A stretch of DNA of 64,000 bases from Nectonema munidae (lineage: Eukaryota > Nematomorpha > Nectonematoida > Nectonematidae): contig JAUIRK010001049.1 of the NCBI GenBank assembly GCA_030549495.1, forward strand, positions 496,001 through 560,000. Direction: 5' to 3'. The notes beneath the pieces were generated by a model. That model was not told the DNA's origin, made no database searches, and worked only from the letters and a program-made list of their open reading frames with translations. A program made the position numbers and the translations under genes. Positions 22,641 to 34,716 of this stretch are shown one piece after another (the stretch's first letter is position 1; each line of letters begins with the position of its first letter).

Positions 22641-24750
22641 CTTTATAAGCTTCATGATATTTTTACCCATCTTAGAAAGTCTCTTTTGAGTAGCTTCCGA
22701 GCATAACTTACCGTCCACTTATTCTTGTTCTCATTTAAAGTTAGGTTTTTTTTATATATTATGGACATTTCTCTTCTCTCATTCCATGTCAATTTCTCTG
22801 AACATAAAATGCAATTACCACAAGTGCAGCTTCCATATTTAGGTGAACATTCTACCCCCATAGCCTCCGTGCTGAAAAAGTCTTCTAACATTTTGGTGTT
22901 AATAATTATGTCCTAATAGGGTTCTTTGGGCCTGAGTAAGTTTGGTTAGATACTGAATTTCGATAACTTAAGGTGTTGGCTTCGATTGCGCATCAAGCCT
23001 ACTTTCCTCATAGTTCAATACAAGCGGCGCAATTGTGCTTTCTCGATGAAAACACCCCACGATATCTTTTTCCGAAAGTACTAAGTGTTTATGAACTCAT
23101 TATTGTGTGCAAAATCTACCCCTAATAAAATTTTACATCGCCATTTGGACAGCTCAATTTATTCTTTGGAATATTAAATATTCTAGCTAATTCTTCTCTT
23201 CTAAAACTCTTGATACATTTTGATATGTTTTCAACACCATAAGCCGAAACTAGTTGTAAGTCATTGTTCTTATCTAAAAGAGGAATTTCAATCATTTTCC
23301 TTGTTTTTGTCACCAATACTTGTAAAAGATAATTTATGAGTTCCCAAAGAACGAAACTTCATTTTGTTTGCAAATTCTTCCTTTACTAAAGAGATTGTGG
23401 GTCCACTGTCAAATAAAATGTTTATACCAGGAAACTTATGCTTATAAATTTTGCCTACAATTATTGGAAGTAGGGTTTGTGAACAACTACGTACACTAAT
23501 CTGTACTCGCCTGGAAGGATGGTGGAACAATTTACAATTTTCAGAACAAAGACTTCAAAACAAAAGGAGTTGCAGATTTTTTTCTCAAACTAGAAGAACA
23601 AAATTTAAACTTTATCGCAAACTCTTCACGTAAATCTAAATTAGATTTTAAAAGTTTTACAATACCTTGTGAAATGCGTATTTCTATTATGCCATAAACA
23701 TCTCTTTTTTCCCTACTCATTAAAGTGTGCAATTTTCCAAGGGAAAACATTTTGCTCTGTTTTACACGTATTTACAAAATTGACTTTATTTGTCCTAAAC
23801 TGGTACTTCATTGGATGAGACGTATTCATATACTTCTAGCTCTTGTCACAAGAAATTCATTAATTCTTGAAATTTACCTTTTCGATTTGATTTGCAAAAA
23901 TACCTTAACTACGAAATTTTAACCTCACGAGGTAGCTTCTCTTCTATAATTGAGAGTGAATTTGAGTTTTTATTTCATGTCTTAAACATAAGGAGTCTAA
24001 GTCAAATATAGCTATGTTTAACATCTTCACAAAGTTACAAAATCTTCTATAATCTCCATTTTTTATTGTTGGATACCCCTTTATTTCATTGAATATATAC
24101 GTAAAATTTAAAGGTGGGTTGTTGTATCTCTTATCCAAGCATTCAAACTTTTTTCAACATCGTCCTCGCAACATTTCACTAATTCTAATTAAACGCTCCT
24201 AACAAAGACTTAAAAACAAAAGGAGCCACCTCTGAACTTTAAACAGGGAAAATATGCTTCATAAAATCCCTTTTGAAAATTAAATATCTTTCAAAGTCCC
24301 TTCAATTCGTTCCATTTTTGGCAATTCAAATCTAATCGTATTTTGTATTGGATTACGAAAATCTGCTTTTTTGTTCCCTTTAAAAATACGAGAGTGACAT
24401 TGATTTATTAAAAATCGCTAACTCCGCTTACTTCGTCTTCATTTATAATTGCAGATTATTCCTCAATCAATGATTCATATAAATTTACGCTGTTTCTAAC
24501 TTCTTGCATCATAAATATCAAGTAATTGTGCCAGCCTACTTTGATCTAACTTAATTTTTATTAAAACACCATTTTGTTTCTCAGCTAAAACCAAAATATG
24601 GAAATTCTGTGATCCAATTACCTCTTTGATCTAATTCTACATGATCTTCATGTTTACTTACTACATCGTTATATAGCACCTCTAAGTGGTCTCCTAACTT
24701 TTTAAACCTACGATATCTGTTGTGTTAATAAGCTGTTTAATCTTTTTACA
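22640..24750 (-). mobile_element. BEL/Pao LTR-retrotransposon fossil, partial
   Basis: The minus strand keeps, from right to left, Gag-related segments (a DUF1759-like NGDYRRFCNFVKMLN region near 24040), an aspartic protease with the INILFDSGPTISLV active-site segment near 23420, and the linker that precedes the reverse transcriptase in BEL/Pao Pol (LEDFFSTEAMG, then a CxCGxC motif, near 22890-22830). The reverse transcriptase, integrase and both LTRs were not found, so the copy is truncated at least on the 3' side. It is broken in several places and looks old. A SINE sits inside it at about 22928-23070. Confidence 0.75.
22928..23072 (+). mobile_element. tRNA-derived SINE, copy 1 (inside the BEL/Pao fossil)
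   Basis: The head TTGGTTAGATACTGAATTTCG and a worn B-box-like TTCGATTGCGCATC are followed by the family body TTTCCTCATAGTTCAATACA...GGCGCAATTGTGC and the end TCGATGAAAACACCCCACG. The same blocks occur in the same order at 26995-27139, 41757-41890 and 46876-47026. Confidence 0.7.
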
Positions 24751-25095
24751 ATGAATTGTCAAAAATGGCTTAGTTGATGATAATACGAAATACGTGGAGA
24801 ACTACAATAAATATGAGAAAGTAATTAAAATTCGTATCAAAAGTAGCGCTGAAGGATTTTCTTTGAGGAACAACCGCAGCAGATTCAAGCAAACTTTGTC
24901 ATAACAAAGGTTCTATCAGGTATTGCAAGATATTAAAAATAAGATCGTACCACACCAATCATGGCGGATCAACGGAAAACCGCCGAGGAAATGAGAGAAT
25001 ATCTCGGAATAGTGTGCTCTAGTTCACTAGTGTAAGGTTTTTAAACTTGATAGGGGGTGTCCTTTAAGTGTAGTTTTAGGGGAGCGATTTCAAAT
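24751..25095. other. Unassigned flank of the BEL/Pao fossil
   Basis: No coding match. It could contain what is left of a 5' leader or LTR of the fossil, but I could not define ends. Confidence 0.3.
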
Positions 25096-25258
25096 TGAAT
25101 AGTTGGCTCTAGCTTCACTCTTGATAGTGTAAGCGATTTTTTACAACCTCTGAATAGTTGGCTCTAGCTTCACTCTTCATAGTGTAAGCGATTTTTTACA
25201 AACTCTGAATAGTTGGCTCTAGCTTCACTCTTGATAGTGTAAGCGATTTTGCACAATG
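25096..25258 (+). repeat. Three tandem 55-bp repeats
   Basis: TGAATAGTTGGCTCTAGCTT begins at 25096, 25151 and 25206, each followed by CACTCTT(G/C)ATAGTGTAAGCG. Units are almost identical, so the array is young. Confidence 0.9.
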
Positions 25259-26330
25259 CTCTTTGTTAAATGACTCTTCCACGTGAAAAATAAAAAAAGA
25301 GAAAATTGATTGGTTGGTACATTTGTCTGTGTTTACCATATGTGTGTATGTAATTTAATGTTTCGTTAGGTTATAATATATGATTTGTGATTGAATTAAA
25401 GGTCATGAGTGCTATGGGTACACGGTGTCGATAATGTGTTTAGATTCTAAGAAGAAAATATAAATAGAAGTAAGCGTGATAGCTGTAGCAGAGCGGTGTA
25501 AGCTGCGGTGGACATCGGCTTGTTTTAAGGAAGAAACAAGACGATGTCGTGCGCCAAGCTATCGAGAAAAAGTTTTAACCTGTTTTCTTTCACTAAAAAA
25601 GTGTATCTAGTTTTTTTTAATCATAAAATTTATATTTTAAAAATAAAACTGATAACTGTGCTACTTTATTTCAATTATTTTTTTCTGAACAATTGAAAAA
25701 CTTCAACGACAAATACTCTATATATATATATCAAACATTGAAAAGATATTTTTAAGAATAAAGTGATAATAGTATTTTTCATTTCCAAATCAATTTTTAT
25801 TTTGTTGCGTTATCGCAAACACTTGGGATTAGTGTGTACCAAACAGTGTTGCAATGATTTGTATAGTTTATAACATCACCAATAAGTTGAAAATAGTTTT
25901 TTCAACACCAGAGGGCCATATCATCTTTCAATGCCACGCTGTACTAGGAGACAAAAAATTTTAATCAAATATAAAGTTTCTAGTAAGATGTGAAATACGA
26001 GATTGCTTTCTTTGTCAAAATAATAAAACATGAACTTTTCTTCGAATTTCTACTTCTTGTTTTATTTTAATTTGTAATTCTAAATTTGAAACCATTTTTT
26101 TTCTTTCTCTTCTTTCATTTTGTGTTCATTTTGTGTTCTTCGTTGGTGGCTTTTTCCTTCAATCATCAATGGCATCTTCCACGGTTCCACAATCACGCAA
26201 CTTTAATTAGTCTTTTGTTGGACCGATTCAATGCGACGCAAGGAATCACTTCACTTTGATCAGCACGCCAAAAAGTGTTTTGATGTCATAGACCAGCAGC
26301 GTTTCCGTAGTGACGCTTTTGTCACTAAGC
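25259..26330. other. No gene seen
   Basis: AT-rich DNA with a GC-richer patch near 25470-25570 (GCAGAGCGGTGTAAGCTGCG). A TATAAATA at about 25459 precedes the patch, which might reflect an old LTR or promoter, but nothing else supports this. Confidence 0.3.
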
Positions 26331-26335
26331 ATGCG

Positions 26336-26344
26336 TATATAAAT
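26336..26344 (+). promoter_or_regulatory. Possible TATA box of the piggyBac-like gene
   Basis: TATATAAAT lies in a locally GC-richer stretch (AGCATGCG...GCGCCTTTTGC) about 110-130 bp ahead of the first coding-like codons of the piggyBac-like remnant. Position and context only. Confidence 0.35.
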
Positions 26345-26454
26345 GCGCCTTTTGCACATTGAATTCATTTTACATTTTTGAAAGTAAAATTCTTTTTACC
26401 GTTTATAAGTAGTTTACAGTTTCTTGATTGTAATTTGCAAAAGTTATTAAAAGT

Positions 26455-26990
26455 TAATGGAAAAAAGGTTTAATCTTGAAAGCCCTTGATTTAACTATTA
26501 ATAATAATCAAGAAGCTTCACTTGCTAATGAATCAAAAAATTTTGAAACCGAGAGTCTGCAGATGATGAAAGCGATCAGGAAAATAATGTTTCAAACTTT
26601 TCTCGTAATATGCTTGAAAGTGAAGCAGAAATCGTTTTTTACGATGTTGAAGAAGACGATATAAGTTATGATATAAAGTTTTGATTCTAATGTAGAATCA
26701 TGGGTAGAAGGAGAAGTATTGAATTTGAAACTAATTCAAAATTATCGGACTGATGAGACACCTGCTTCAAGTTCCAATACCACATTTGAATCAGCTTCCC
26801 AAGTATTTAATTTATTTTTTAATGGTATATTATTAGAAAAAATAGTTAAGTTTTCTAAGATGTTTCTTGTGCGGTTTTTAAAAACTCTAATTTTTTTTAT
26901 AAGTATTGAAGAGTTGAGGGTTTTTTCCCATTATAAATTAAAGTGGTTATGTCAAATGTCGAAAAAGGTGTATGTATTGGGAAAGTGATA
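26455..26990 (+). pseudogene. piggyBac-like transposase N-terminal fragment
   Basis: Reading across frames gives an acidic N-terminal region (ESEAEIVFYDVEEDDISYD) and then SQVFNLFFNGILLEKIVKFS (26795-26860), which matches the start of the piggyBac DDE domain (..FFxLFFDxELLxxIVxxTN). A later KLKWLCQMSKKVY piece resembles the region before the first catalytic Asp. At least one frameshift and several stops are present, and the fragment is cut at about 26990 by a SINE. No catalytic Asp is retained. Confidence 0.55.
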
Positions 26991-26994
26991 GCTT

Positions 26995-27139
26995 AAAGGT
27001 AACCTCGGGTGTTTTCATCGAGAAGGCACAATTGCGCCGCTTGTATCGAACTATGAGGAAAGCAGGCTTGATGCGGGATCGAACCCAAGACCTTGAGTTA
27101 TCGAATCCAGCATCTAACCAACCCTACTCACGCCCCTCT
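26995..27139 (-). mobile_element. tRNA-derived SINE, copy 2 (best-preserved promoter)
   Basis: On the minus strand: GGGTTGGTTAGATGCTGG (A-box region), GGGTTCGATCCCGC (a very good B box), then CATAGTTCGATACAAGCGGC, GCGCAATTGTGCC and TCGATGAAAACACCC. The A/B spacing and B box show derivation from a tRNA. It directly follows the piggyBac-like fragment. Confidence 0.8.
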
Positions 27140-28425
27140 TTAGAAATTACTCTTCCTATAATATTGCTTTATTTATACGACTGAGCAATTAATTAAAGTC
27201 ATCATTATTCATATGTTGTAGATATATTAATTAATTTGAGAAAGTTTTAATTGTAAAGATGAAGCAATATAACAAGGAAATTTCCTATGGACAAGCTCTA
27301 CTTGGCGATCGCAGAAATTAAATATAGTTCATATAAACTTTAGAAAATGCTAAAAGTAGACACATTTGTATTCTGCGATCATAGTTCCACTTTAAAAATT
27401 CCTAAAGTTGAGAATTAATTCATTTAGTGGTGGGGAAAATATTTTATTGAAATATTCCGCCCAAACAAACCCACTCCACGGCTTCATTTTTTGACAAAAT
27501 AAGTTAAAATTAGTGCGTATGTTTTTACTACTCTAAGCAAAGTCTTTTTATCCTGATGCCTTTCTCTATAAAGAAATATTGAGCTTTACAAGTGAAAATA
27601 ATTATTTATGGAGTTGAATAAAAGTAGTGTCACTAATCAGCATCAGCTTGGAAAGAGTGTTGTGCACTTTGGTTGTCGAAGACTGCAAATGAATGGAAAG
27701 ATCATTTCTAATCTGTAAAATAATATGAAGATTTATTTGTATGTGGAATAATGAAAGTCCACCATATATAATTATACATATATAATAAGTAAATTTAATT
27801 TACTTTAAGATAAAATATAATAAATGTGAGCAATTTTACGCTTCAACGAACAAAAATTATACTAATACAAAATACGTACACACTCTGGTTCTAACTTAAT
27901 GCGCTTTTAATGAGTTTTATATTTTTATTATCGTCTTGATCATCACGACAAAAATATTCATGAAACATCATCATCATCATCCAATACAAAAATCTCAGCA
28001 TGCCATCATCGTCATTCTTAACTCTTCATGAGCACAAGGACAATTGTATAGGATCTTTTTTAACTAGATTCACTCTACGATAATACGCGCTTTTCAACGT
28101 ATTGCAGAAAGTCTGTTTTCTCCTAAATTAATGTTACTTACTACACAATTTAAAGTTTGGTCCAGAAATTTAAAAAATAATCTTATCCCAACTAACACTT
28201 ATCAGGCATTAAAAATAATAATCTAAGCCCAAAAAAGTAGAAACTGTAAACATTGTTGAATATGGCTTGCATAATTTAATACAAATACCTTAAAAAATTT
28301 TAAGAGTTAAAAAAGCAAATATTGGAAAAATGTACCAAAGAAAATTCGACATCAATCCTATTTGGTCTCAAGACAACATATCATTAATATAGTTAGAGCC
28401 AGAATTGTTTCATTTGACACTTTCT
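27140..28425. other. No gene seen
   Basis: AT-rich spacer with a short CATCATCATCATC run near 27966. No transposon protein or RNA gene recognised. Confidence 0.4.
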
Positions 28426-28429
28426 TATT

Positions 28430-29064
28430 TTTTTTTGTTGGAAAAGCAATGCTATTTGATGTATTTTGTATTCTTTGAGAAAAACCAAACATGGTAAATT
28501 TACGTTTATTCTATTTTTCATTATTATTATATATAGATTTATGATATATTCTCTGACAATTTTTAAGCTAATTTTTTTATAAAATATTTTCTACTTTTTT
28601 TCTACCAATTTTTAAGCATTCACTGTAGCAATACCAAGAATGTTTGACAAAAATAAAAGAGGTATTGGACTTTCAGCGATATGTAAAATCTTCAATTCTT
28701 TTATCCATATTCTCCACAGCTCCTTTATTTTGATTGTAATCTATAGTAACTTCGGTTTTTATCATATCAATTTTGACTAATACACGACGCTGTATTTGTG
28801 AAAGATACATCAAAATAACATTTTTATTTGCCTATGATTTATAAGACGGTGAGCATATTTGATGCTGATGATCATACAAAAAAATGGTACTATAAAGTTC
28901 TTTTCTCTTATTTTAGGTGGTATAACTAAACGATATAGACCTACTGTTGCAGTTATCGTTACGCCCAAAGATAATATTTTAGTCTTCAAAGTATACGATG
29001 TAAAGTATCTATCGACACAAATATTTCTGTCAGAATGAAAGTAGGGCTGACATAGGTACAACAC
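28430..29064 (-). pseudogene. piggyBac-like transposase, central and C-terminal fragment
   Basis: Minus-strand residues YLCQPYFHSDRNICVDRYFT followed by TLKTKILSLGVTITATVGLYR match the piggyBac segment ...PYLxxGRNVTxDNFFTS...LxxxxTxxVGTxRxNR, including the second catalytic Asp (VDRYFTS). After frame changes, EVTIDYNQNKGAVENMDKRI (near 28745-28690) matches the YNxxKGGVDxxDQM block with the third Asp region altered. The N-terminal half is absent. It is unrelated in strand and position to the N-terminal fragment at 26455-26990, so it is a separate insertion. Confidence 0.7.
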
Positions 29065-29212
29065 TACATTTTCAGAAAGACATACTTTCCTTTTTTCTTG
29101 TTAAAACCGTAAACAAATGAAGACAAAAATCAAATAACTTCACTATCGCAAATTCAATCACTAATTTTTTTGACAATTACATTTATATGTTCTAACTTAA
29201 TTTATCGAATAT

Positions 29213-31012
29213 AAGGACAACTGCCAGACTGACATTTGCCCGATAAGGACAATTACCCGACTTAGACAACTGATTGACGGAAAAATGCCCGATATGTATA
29301 TATGTAGTTTTCTATAGATTTTTTCTATATTCAAAAAAGAATGGATTATGTTTGTAGAGAGAAAGAGAGATCAAAACTGTCAATTCATGCAGATAGTCTT
29401 TGTAGTTAGAATACAGTCTGTTTTGTGAACAAATGCTACTTATGATAAATCAGATGATATTTCATATCGCTTGAATTGATTCTTGCCTTTTGTACATATT
29501 TACTTCATGCATGATTCCTTGATTGCTCTCCCTTTTTGGCACACTTTCACTTTATCTATCATTTGAGCGAATTTTCTTGTACTCAAAATTTTTATTCTTT
29601 ATTAGTTTGTTGAAGTATATACCACCGATTGTCGAGAGACCTTAACCTTGTAAGCTTTGTAACAGTAAACTTGTGAAACTTTTCCATTTGATTTTATATA
29701 TACAAATGCTAGTAGCGATGCATTTCTAAAAAAGAGATATACGCAAGCTTTACACACGATAGTGGGACAAATGAAAAACATATACTTTTGTTTTCTACTG
29801 AGAAAAATATGCAACTCTTGGAATCTTTAAGTGATTGGTTTTGCGATGGTATACAAGTACCAGAACTGTTTTACCAAATCTATTCCATTCACTCTTTAAT
29901 CTCAAATAGAACAATTCAATGTGTATTTGCATTATTGCCAAATAAACGTCAAGACTCACTTATGAACAACTTTTAGCCAACTTAGGTAAATAAACTCTAG
30001 ACTTATCTCAGCTAGCATTTTATAGATTATGAACAAGTTTCCAATAATGCAATTATCAAAGGGTGTTTTTTTCATTTCTGTCAAGCATTTTATCGGAAGG
30101 TAATCAAGGGATGCTATGTGCGGATTTTGCTCTAAGCACACGCATGATACCTTGGCTTTCGTGCTAACAAACAATGTTGTACAAGCATTTGAGAAATTAC
30201 AAGAAAAATTGAGCCATGAAGCGGACCGAATCATTGACTACTTTGAATATACTTATATCGGTAGGATAAGACGGCGTAGCAGGAAGCCAATCCACCCTAT
30301 TTCTATGTGGAACATGTATAGCAGCCACGTATGCCATAATTTATCCCGAACAATTCATTCCTTAGAGGGATGGTATAAGCACTTAAATGCAAATATAAAG
30401 TCAAATCATCCAAAGATATGGCGTTTTCTTCAGATATTGAAGACAGAACGAGTACTTAGTAACAGAGTCATCAACCAAATATTAACAAGACAACAGTCTT
30501 CATCCAAAAAGAAAAAATATCAAGATATAACGAAAAGAATTGCAAATATTGTGGAGGATTATGAAAATCGAGAAGTAATGGGATTTTTGATTTTAATAGC
30601 TCACAACTTAAAGTTTTAGTTTCTTTTAATATCTTCAAAAGGGTATTATTCTTTTTTTCATTGATTGATGCTAAGTAAATTCAATTCTTTTTATAGAACC
30701 TAAAGTACTTTTTTGTTAAAGTTTTACATCTTTCTACCACAAAGTATGAATTTTTTTATGAAAATTTTCTTTTTTCCAAGAGTAGCTAACAACGTAAAGT
30801 TCTTTTTTTACTATGCTCCAAATTACATTAATATTTGTTTGCTGGTAATTTATCGGCAAATTATATTGTAAAAATTAATTTATTTTTTAGAGGATGTACT
30901 TCTATCTCTCTATTAATCTATATACATATCGGACATTTTTCCCTGGAACAGTTGTCTATGTCGGGTAGTTTTCCATCGCGGATTTGTCCGTCGGGCTCTC
31001 GCCCAATAAAAG
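29213..31012 (+). mobile_element. MULE (Mutator-like) element with ~95-bp inverted repeats
   Basis: The left end (GGACAACTGCC ... TGCCCGATATGTATA, 29213-29310) and right end (ATCGGACATTTTTCCC ... GGGCTCTCGCCC, about 30918-31012) are inverted copies at ~70% identity, rich in repeated CCGA(C/T)AAGGACAA-type words. Between them lies a MULE transposase on the plus strand (separate entry). The target duplication could not be fixed. Confidence 0.7.
29788..30619 (+). pseudogene. MULE transposase, broken
   Basis: The first frame gives LESLSDWFCDGIQVPELFYQ (29821-29880) and then QCVFALLPNKRQD, matching the MULE block WFADGTFK..P..F.Q...IH....... .. VFALLPDK with its catalytic Asp (DG). After a break, the 167-codon frame from 30116 gives HSLEGWYKHLNANIKSNHPK, then KKKKYQDITKRIANIVEDYE and IAHNL at the end. 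These match the C-terminal NSIEGWHRAF...HPNIWKFI...KKKYxDxxxRIxxIVxDYxNRxxxxYLRGIAHNL of animal FLYWCH-type MULEs. One stop and one frame change lie between the halves near 29970-30116. The N-terminal zinc finger was not found. Confidence 0.85.
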
Positions 31013-31125
31013 TATCAAAAAGTTGGCTGAACATGCTAACATGAATCATATTAAATATTCAAAAAGTGGCATGTCAGAAGGAGTCTTATGTCTAAAAAAC
31101 AAACAAAAATAAACTATTTTATCTT

Positions 31126-31311
31126 TTAGTAAAAACATATTGCTTGTTGATTGGATAGTTCTTTAACTTTTTCATTCCCTGATTTTACGTTTACGAGCAT
31201 TTGGAGCATTGTTTCTAGATCTTGTAATATTTCAACTTTTCGCTTCATGATATTTTGCACTTGATCTTTGCTAACACTGAATGTGCTGGCTACTTTACGA
31301 TAACTGTTCAC
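31126..31311 (-). pseudogene. Tigger/pogo transposase N-terminal helix-turn-helix fragment
   Basis: SYRKVASTFSVSKDQVQNIM then KRKVEILQDLE matches the psq/CENP-B-type DNA-binding start of Tigger transposases (S.RKVA..F.VSK.QV..I.K.K..IL...E). Nothing further of the element is seen to the left. Confidence 0.55.
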
Positions 31312-31416
31312 TTTTTCCTACATTTCGATAACTTTAACTCAAATTTATAAATATTAAATATTATATATTAAACAAAAAATAAGTGAATTTCAATAACTTT
31401 AACTTTATCTACAAGC

Positions 31417-34150
31417 CCCCTTCACTAAAAAATTAATTGTAGAAAATTGGCTGAATCATATCCCTTCAAATTTTGTAACTTTTCTAAAATCGCCAGCTGC
31501 ATCTTTTGAAACCATTTTCATGGTAGTTGAATGATTCTTTCATGTCCAAAACTGTCAATCAAAATCAAAAATTAAAATTTTTCAGCAAAATGTTGACATT
31601 ATCAGTACTTAACATTATAACATAAGATCTATATTATATAATACCCTGAAAATTTATAAATATATACAGTTTGGAACGCATAATACTTTATATATTTAAT
31701 TTTTTCAATAATCATGGCTACTTTTTAGAAAATGTCAATCAAAATTTTGATTGATCAAAAATGTATCTAATAAAATATGCCTTCAAATTTTACATAAAAT
31801 ATATTTTTATATTAAATCGGTCATGCTGTTTTCATTTCTGGACTCATTTTTTACATTTAGGATGTGAAAACACTTATAAGTGTTAATGAAATTTGCGGTT
31901 TACTTCTAAAAATTGTCTCCAAAAACATTCATTCAATATATGTTTTTATACCAATTCAACCATGCAAGTTTCATTTATGGACTCAATTTTTGCAGTTTGA
32001 ATTTGAAAATACCTATAAGTATCAATCAAACTTGCGTTTAGTTCTAAAATTTGTTTTCAAAAATATTGATTCAAATTTTACGTAAAATATATGTTTTAAT
32101 AGCAAATAGATCATGATGATTTCATTTCTGAACACAGTTTTCTTCATTTAAAGGTTTTACTGCTAGTGTCAATCAAATTTGCGGTTTATGTCGTAAAACT
32201 ATATCGCAAAATATTCTCTCTAATTTTACATGAAATATATGTTTTTATACCAATTCGCCCATGATAATTTTTATTTCTGAAATCATTTTTTGCATTTAGA
32301 GGTTTTAAATGTCTGAAAGTATCAATCAAATGTTCGATATTTACGTCTAATGTCTACAGAAATATTTTTGAAATTTAAATAAAATATCTGTGTTTATGCC
32401 AAATGGAAGATGCTGTTTTAATTTTTGGCATTTATGGTTTTAAAATATCTGAAAGCTTCAATCAGAATTGCGGTTTACTTCTAGATACTGTCTTCAAAAT
32501 ATTTTCAAAAAAATAAAATATCTGTTTTATACCAAATCGACTATGCTTATTTTATTTCTGTAATGGATTTTGGATAATACGGTTAAAAAATATCTCGAAG
32601 TGGCAATTGAATTAGTAATGTATGCGTGAAAATCAGTTCTGTAAAAAAATTTCAAAAAATGGCTGCATATTAGGTATATAGTGAAAATATACTTTTTTTT
32701 GTATATTTTGGCTTATAATACTTTCTACAAACATCTTGAGTATGAAATATTTATTAAAAAAAACAAAACGTATTATAAAATCTTTTGAAAATTTGTATGA
32801 GAGAAGGAACCAAGTTGAAAACCAAATCAAAATCAAAAAGTTGATTTTGTTGGTATCATACGTAAGAGAGCACAATTCTAATGAGATATGTTTTTTTTCA
32901 AATACTGATTCTTCGCCAAAATCCTCCACACAACAACTCATTTGGACTGAGATCTCACAAAAAGAAAAATGCGATACAAAAAATTTGCCAAAGTTCTCTC
33001 AATACATTGAAAATTTTATGAAAAAAGACAACATTTTGAAGATTTTTGATAAAATGATAGAATAGGTTTCATTTCATGATTTGACTGATGATAGTTTGCG
33101 AACAAAAGAAGACTTCAGTACGTTTGGCCAAATCATGTATCTAAAGTATCCATGTATAAAATTTCCACATGGCAAAAATTTTTGTGTATACTTAAAATAT
33201 TTGTTTTTACCTTTATATAAATTATTTTGTTTTCAGAGTTTTTTCACAGCCAAATTATCTCAAAAAGTGAGAAACTTAAGATGGAAATGGAAAAACTCTA
33301 ATTCAAACAAAAGCAAAAAGGCAAAGATTGATAAGTCTGCAAGATTTTTTTTGAACCTTAATCAAATGGTATATAAAAAACATCTTCAGAATTTTGATTA
33401 AACTATTATTTTTAAGAAGAACATAGCGAGTTTTCATTGAAAGATACAGAAGATGTTTTGGCTGCTTTAGAAGACTTTGAAAATAACGATAGACAAAGTT
33501 TTTGTGAGGCACTGAAGGGCACATTTTCAGTAAGAAGAAAAGCTATTGAAGAAATGGTTGGAGAAAATATACATCAAATAAGTAAAAAATTCAGATTTTT
33601 AAGAAGCTTAAAAAATGAAAGCTATTTAACTTACTTTAAAGTACCAAATTTTGTATTTATTTTAGATTGGAGGTGAATTTTTTTTTAATAAAACAAAATT
33701 TGAGCAAAGATTGTGTCAATGAAAATTGGATAATTTTATTTCACAAACTTGAAAATTGTTTGAAATTGGATTTTGATGTAGTTTTTATTTAAATGCCTGT
33801 TATTAATTTTTATATTTTTAGAAAAATGAAAAAACAATTAAAGTCTTGATAGATATAGAATACTAAAAAATTTAGAAGAAAAAATTCAGATTAAAAGATC
33901 CCAAAACAATTATGTCTTGATAGAAGAAATAAAGGTAATAGAAATTAAAATACTAAATTATGGTCACATCCTCAATTTTTTAGGATTCTTTGAAATAAAT
34001 TTCAGAAGATGCTTCACTTGTGAACTCCCCACCAAGGCTTTTGATTTTAATCACAAACAATCAAGTCACAAGTATCAAAATTGCAGCTGATGGTAATATT
34101 ACAAAAGCTTTTGATTGCTCAGATTTTGGAAATTTCATGTAGTTTGTTTT
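31417..34150 (+). mobile_element. Second copy of the long-inverted-repeat element, with longer coding region
   Basis: From CCCCTTCACTAAAAAATTAA (31417) to about 32822 this matches 3166-4706 base for base with scattered changes, including the ~150-bp units. The first ~35 bp of the terminus are missing. Past 32822 it carries coding-like sequence that the first copy lacks (next entry). The inverted right arm was not found before 36000, so this copy is one-ended. Confidence 0.75.
32736..34140 (+). pseudogene. Unnamed protein carried by the long-inverted-repeat element
   Basis: The segments, in order, are: a 110-codon frame from 32736; a frame from 33081 with FGQIMYLKYPCIKFPHGKN, then after a likely intron-like gap KLSQKVRNLRWKWKNSNSN and a Lys-rich stretch; EDVLAALEDFENNDRQSF and RRKAIEEMVGENIHQISKKF (33450-33590); and near 34025 PPRLLILITNNQ...IKIAADG...KAF. 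From memory these fit the pattern of uncharacterised animal proteins sometimes named SAMD3-like (I..kYP.L ... L..K.RN.R.k ... RR..i.e......i...FP.L ... VVADG...AF..LF). I see no DDE residues or other nuclease motif. Stops and frame changes are present. Whether this is the element's own protein or a captured gene is open. Confidence 0.4.
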
Positions 34151-34716
34151 TTTGTATCAAAATTATGATATTAAAAAAATCATTAATAACGTAAAAAGGT
34201 TTTTGAACATTAAAATTAATAATATTTGATTTTGGGAATAAATTTGAACGAGTAAGTGGTGTTAAACCATAAACGTTTGAATGGCGCTAATATGTAAACA
34301 CTCTAATTGAGTTTAAGTTTAAACGCGTTAAAAAGTCGAGACAATTTTGGCGTTTAGAAATATGTTTAGGTTCTAAACACATTATTTACAATGTAGTTAT
34401 GGAATCAAAATTATTTAAAACATTCATTTAATTAACATTATGGAATTTCTGAGAGTAAAGTTTCGGAATGACATCCTCTTTTTTTCATTATTTTTGGAAA
34501 CAAAAATTAAAATTTTTTTCATTGAAAACCCCTTTTTTAATTTTATTATTTTAAATTTTGAAGCAAAGTTATCAAAAGTAGGGAAAGTGTGTTTGGAAGG
34601 ATTAGAACACTTTATGAGGAAGGCATGTTTTGAGATATTCCCTTATGCATTAAGACAATTTTTCAACAAATTTGAGGGGATTGAAAAGAAAATATTGAAA
34701 AGAAATTAATCAAATC
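34151..34716. other. No gene assigned
   Basis: An 89-codon frame at 34440-34709 is Phe/Lys/Ile-rich and unrecognised. It stops just before a SINE-like piece. I see no support for it as a gene. Confidence 0.3.

Noticed and set aside
23541-23750. Separate small gene inside the BEL/Pao region
   Set aside because: Strand, position and composition fit the Gag part of the same fossil.
26972-27184. 70-codon plus-strand frame
   Set aside because: Lies across the minus-strand SINE; coding is accidental.
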